From Streptococcus sanguinis SK355 (GTDB lineage Bacteria > Bacillota > Bacilli > Lactobacillales > Streptococcaceae), in assembly GCF_000212855.1 (NCBI RefSeq), contig NZ_GL890993.1, positions 38,683-102,682 on the forward strand: a DNA stretch of 64,000 nt. The letters run 5' to 3'. Positions within the stretch are counted from its first letter, which is position 1. Each line of letters starts with the position of its first letter. Position numbers and translations under genes: made by a program. The notes under the pieces are model-generated. The model was given only the letters and a program-made list of their open reading frames with translations. It made no database searches and was not told where the DNA came from. Below, piece after piece: positions 62,104 through 64,000 of this stretch.

Positions 62104-63468
62104 ATGAAAGTTGTAAAATTTGGTGGAAGTTCACTGGCTTCTGCGACTCAATTAGAAAAAGTTTTGAATATTGTCAAATCTGATCCTGAACGTCGATTTG
62201 TTGTAGTATCAGCGCCAGGAAAACGCCACGACGACGATATCAAAGTAACCGATGCCCTGATTAAATATTACCGAGAATATATTGCAGGAAATGATGTCAC
62301 ACCAAACCAACAGTGGATTATCAATCGCTATGCAGATATGGTTGCAGAATTAGGTTTGAAACCAAAAGTTCTGGAGAAAATTTCCAAAAGCATCACAAGC
62401 CTTGCAACTTTGCCAATTGAAGATAACGCATTTCTTTATGATACTTTTCTTGCAGCAGGAGAAAACAACAACGCCAAATTAATTGCAGCTTATTTCAGTC
62501 AAAATGGCGTTCCAGCTAGCTATGTACATCCGAGAGAAGCAGGACTCCTTGTTTCCAATGAGCCAGGTAATGCTCGAATTCTCCCTTCCAGCTATGACAA
62601 AATAGAAGAACTCAACAATTCTGATGAAGTTCTAGTTATCCCTGGTTTCTTTGGTGTTACTCAAGGTGATCAAATCTGTACTTTCTCCCGTGGTGGTTCC
62701 GATATTACAGGTTCAATCATTGCTGCGGGTGTTAAAGCAGATATTTATGAAAACTTTACCGATGTTGATGGCATTTTTGCTGCCCATCCTGGTATTGTCC
62801 ACAAACCGCATTCCATTCCCGAGCTAACCTATCGTGAAATGCGTGAATTAGCCTACGCAGGCTTTACTGTTCTCCATGATGAAGCTCTGCTTCCAGCATA
62901 CCGCGGTAAAATTCCTCTGGTTATTAAAAACACCAACAATCCAGAACATCCAGGTACTCAAATTGTTCATAAACACAGCAAGGACCATCTACCGGTCGTT
63001 GGAATTGCTGGAGATGCAGGCTTTGTCAGCATTAACATGTCCAAATACCTGATGAACAGAGAAATCGGCTTTGGTAAACGAGTCCTTCAAATTCTTGAAG
63101 ATCTGAATATTGGTTGGGAGCATATGCCTACAGGAATCGACGACCTCTCTATTATCTTGCGCGAGCGCGAATTAACTCCTATCAAAGAGGAAGAGATCCT
63201 TCGACAACTTGTCCAAAAAGCTGAGGTTGATCATGCAGAAATTGAACACGACCTTTCCATTATCATGATTGTTGGTGAAAAAATGAAAAGTCATATCGGG
63301 GTTACAGCCACTGCAACCAAAGCTCTTTCAGAAAACAACATCAACATTCAAATGATGTCCCAAGGCTCAAGCGAAGTGTCCATCATGTTTGTTGTTGAAA
63401 AAAATCAGGAAAAAGCGGCCATTCGTGCACTTTACCGAGCTTTCTTTGAACCCCAAACACAGGAGTAA
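62104..63468 (+). CDS. Aspartate kinase
   Basis: 454 residues. Amino-acid kinase domain with KFGGSSLA at the N-terminus and FSRGGSDITGSI, followed by two ACT domains (about 300-454) that bind a feedback amino acid. It phosphorylates aspartate in lysine, threonine and methionine synthesis. RBS TAGGAGAA. It stands alone, with terminator at 63508-63550. The long, monofunctional form (thrA/lysC-type) is usual in streptococci; the inhibitor cannot be read off. Confidence 0.95.
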   Translation: MKVVKFGGSSLASATQLEKVLNIVKSDPERRFVVVSAPGKRHDDDIKVTDALIKYYREYIAGNDVTPNQQWIINRYADMVAELGLKPKVLEKISKSITSLATLPIEDNAFLYDTFLAAGENNNAKLIAAYFSQNGVPASYVHPREAGLLVSNEPGNARILPSSYDKIEELNNSDEVLVIPGFFGVTQGDQICTFSRGGSDITGSIIAAGVKADIYENFTDVDGIFAAHPGIVHKPHSIPELTYREMRELAYAGFTVLHDEALLPAYRGKIPLVIKNTNNPEHPGTQIVHKHSKDHLPVVGIAGDAGFVSINMSKYLMNREIGFGKRVLQILEDLNIGWEHMPTGIDDLSIILRERELTPIKEEEILRQLVQKAEVDHAEIEHDLSIIMIVGEKMKSHIGVTATATKALSENNINIQMMSQGSSEVSIMFVVEKNQEKAAIRALYRAFFEPQTQE

Positions 63469-63507
63469 GACCAGACCTAGGAACCATTTTTATCAAATAA
63501 ACTCTAA

Positions 63508-63550
63508 TCAAAAAAGCAGAAACCAGTCTCAGACTAACTTCTGCTTTTTT
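63508..63550 (+). terminator. Terminator of the aspartate kinase gene
   Basis: AAAAAAGCAGAA (63510-63521) pairs with TTCTGCTTTTTT (63539-63550). The 113 bp beyond, to the tRNA terminator, shows no gene. Confidence 0.8.
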
Positions 63551-63663
63551 CATTCAACTATAAAGAATACAAAGTCAAACTTTAGAATACACTAAGTACT
63601 AATAGAAGTTTCATAGCTCATCAATAAGACTATAGAATACCTTGTCTCCATTATATCTATCAC

Positions 63664-63692
63664 TAAAAATAAAAAGAGGTAAAAACCTCTTT
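63664..63692 (-). terminator. Terminator of the rRNA-tRNA operon
   Basis: Minus strand: AAAGAGGT-TTTT-ACCTCTTT followed by T-rich sequence, just after tRNA-Asn. Confidence 0.85.
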
Positions 63693-63696
63693 GAAA

Positions 63697-63770
63697 CTCC
63701 GCCAGTAGGACTCGAACCTACGACATCATGATTAACAGTCATGCGCTACTACCAACTGAGCTATGGCGGA
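63697..63770 (-). tRNA. tRNA-Asn (GTT)
   Basis: 74 bases. The acceptor arms TCCGCCA and TGGCGGA pair; anticodon GTT lies in the loop CTGTTAATC; the T arm has GGTTCGAGTCC. It is the last gene of the 23S-5S-tRNA-Asn operon end. CCA is not encoded. Confidence 0.97.
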
Positions 63771-63775
63771 TAAAC

Positions 63776-63891
63776 GCTAAGCGACTTCCATATCTCACAG
63801 GGGGCAATCCCCAACTACTTCCGGCGTTCTAGGGCTTAACTGCTGTGTTCGGCATGGGTACAGGTGTATCTCCTAGGCTATCGTCACTTAA
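63776..63891 (-). rRNA. 5S ribosomal RNA
   Basis: 116 bases on the minus strand. The termini TTAAGTGACG and CGCTTAGC pair, and the interior contains CCATGCCGAACACAG and AAGCCCTAGAACGCC typical of streptococcal 5S. It lies 5 bases before tRNA-Asn. Confidence 0.97.
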
Positions 63892-64000
63892 CTATTGAAT
63901 TAACGTTCCTGTCCTCTCAGACAAGCCTTGTCAACTCAAAATTGAATACAATATCAAATCTCACAATTCTCTAAACCATTCGCTGCACTTTGATGAAGCT
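63892..64000 (-). other. 23S-5S rRNA spacer
   Basis: The 109 bases show no 23S signature; the 23S gene should begin beyond the window. On the minus strand it leads into the 5S gene. Confidence 0.6.

Noticed and set aside
1..64000. CRISPR arrays, prophage or IS elements
   Set aside because: No spaced direct-repeat array, integrase, transposase or phage structural gene was seen.

Overview
The window is a chromosomal segment of a streptococcus, most like the sanguinis group (S. sanguinis and relatives). Evidence: about 43% GC by eye, a streptococcal 5S rRNA/tRNA-Asn end of an rRNA operon, the fabM-fabT-fabH-acpP-fabK-fabD-fabG-fabF-accB-fabZ-accC-accD-accA cluster with FabT-type operators, manLMN with a ManO-like (DUF956) gene, ccrZ-trmB, ecsAB, and a very large subtilisin-family C5a-peptidase-like surface protease. 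I had no database; species level is an inference.

Layout. 1-2000: rsmH, ftsL and the 5' part of pbpX (cell division, minus strand). 2050-3200: a plus-strand regulator operon (small HTH protein plus two small membrane proteins) under twin operators. 3200-7720: a frameshifted DUF896 gene, glyS, glyQ, a duplicated glyQ start with two hairpins, an HExxH metallopeptidase gene, and a T-box leader that controls the whole glycyl-tRNA synthetase operon. 7721-12241: the subtilisin-like protease. 12570-21307: an accessory defence island with a HigB/HigA-like toxin-antitoxin pair (antitoxin fused to an HEIGH metallopeptidase domain), then the type I restriction-modification genes hsdR-hsdM-hsdS followed in the same transcript by two unknown genes (277 aa soluble and 137 aa four-helix membrane protein).

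21500-31560: aldo/keto reductase, a small membrane protein, nagA, and the translation/transcription operon rimP-nusA-rnpM-ylxQ-infB with rbfA, then ccrZ-trmB. 31590-39710: ecsAB, hit, a coiled-coil protein, an LCP-family lytR, a GNAT gene, tsaE, a purine permease, DUF1361 and a HAD phosphatase. 39850-44673: adhP and the CcpA-type (cre) controlled mannose PTS manLMN plus manO. 44830-51000: a GNAT, quinone reductase and TetR regulator, T-box controlled serS, a TDT-family transporter, and an acyl-CoA-dehydrogenase-like/AhpD-like pair. 51134-61928: the complete type II fatty-acid synthesis cluster with four FabT-like boxes. 62050-63550: aspartate kinase. 63664-64000: tRNA-Asn and 5S rRNA (minus), with the 23S gene lying beyond the window.

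Most of the window is core genome. The accessory parts are 7.7-21.3 kb and the metallopeptidase gene inside the glyQS operon. The points most worth follow-up are the two unknown genes co-transcribed with hsdRMS, the T-box in front of a peptidase gene, the duplicated glyQ start, the -10 boxes lying only a few bases before the start codons of rsmH, rimP and tsaE, the frameshifted DUF896 gene, and a C5a-peptidase-like protein with no sortase motif.
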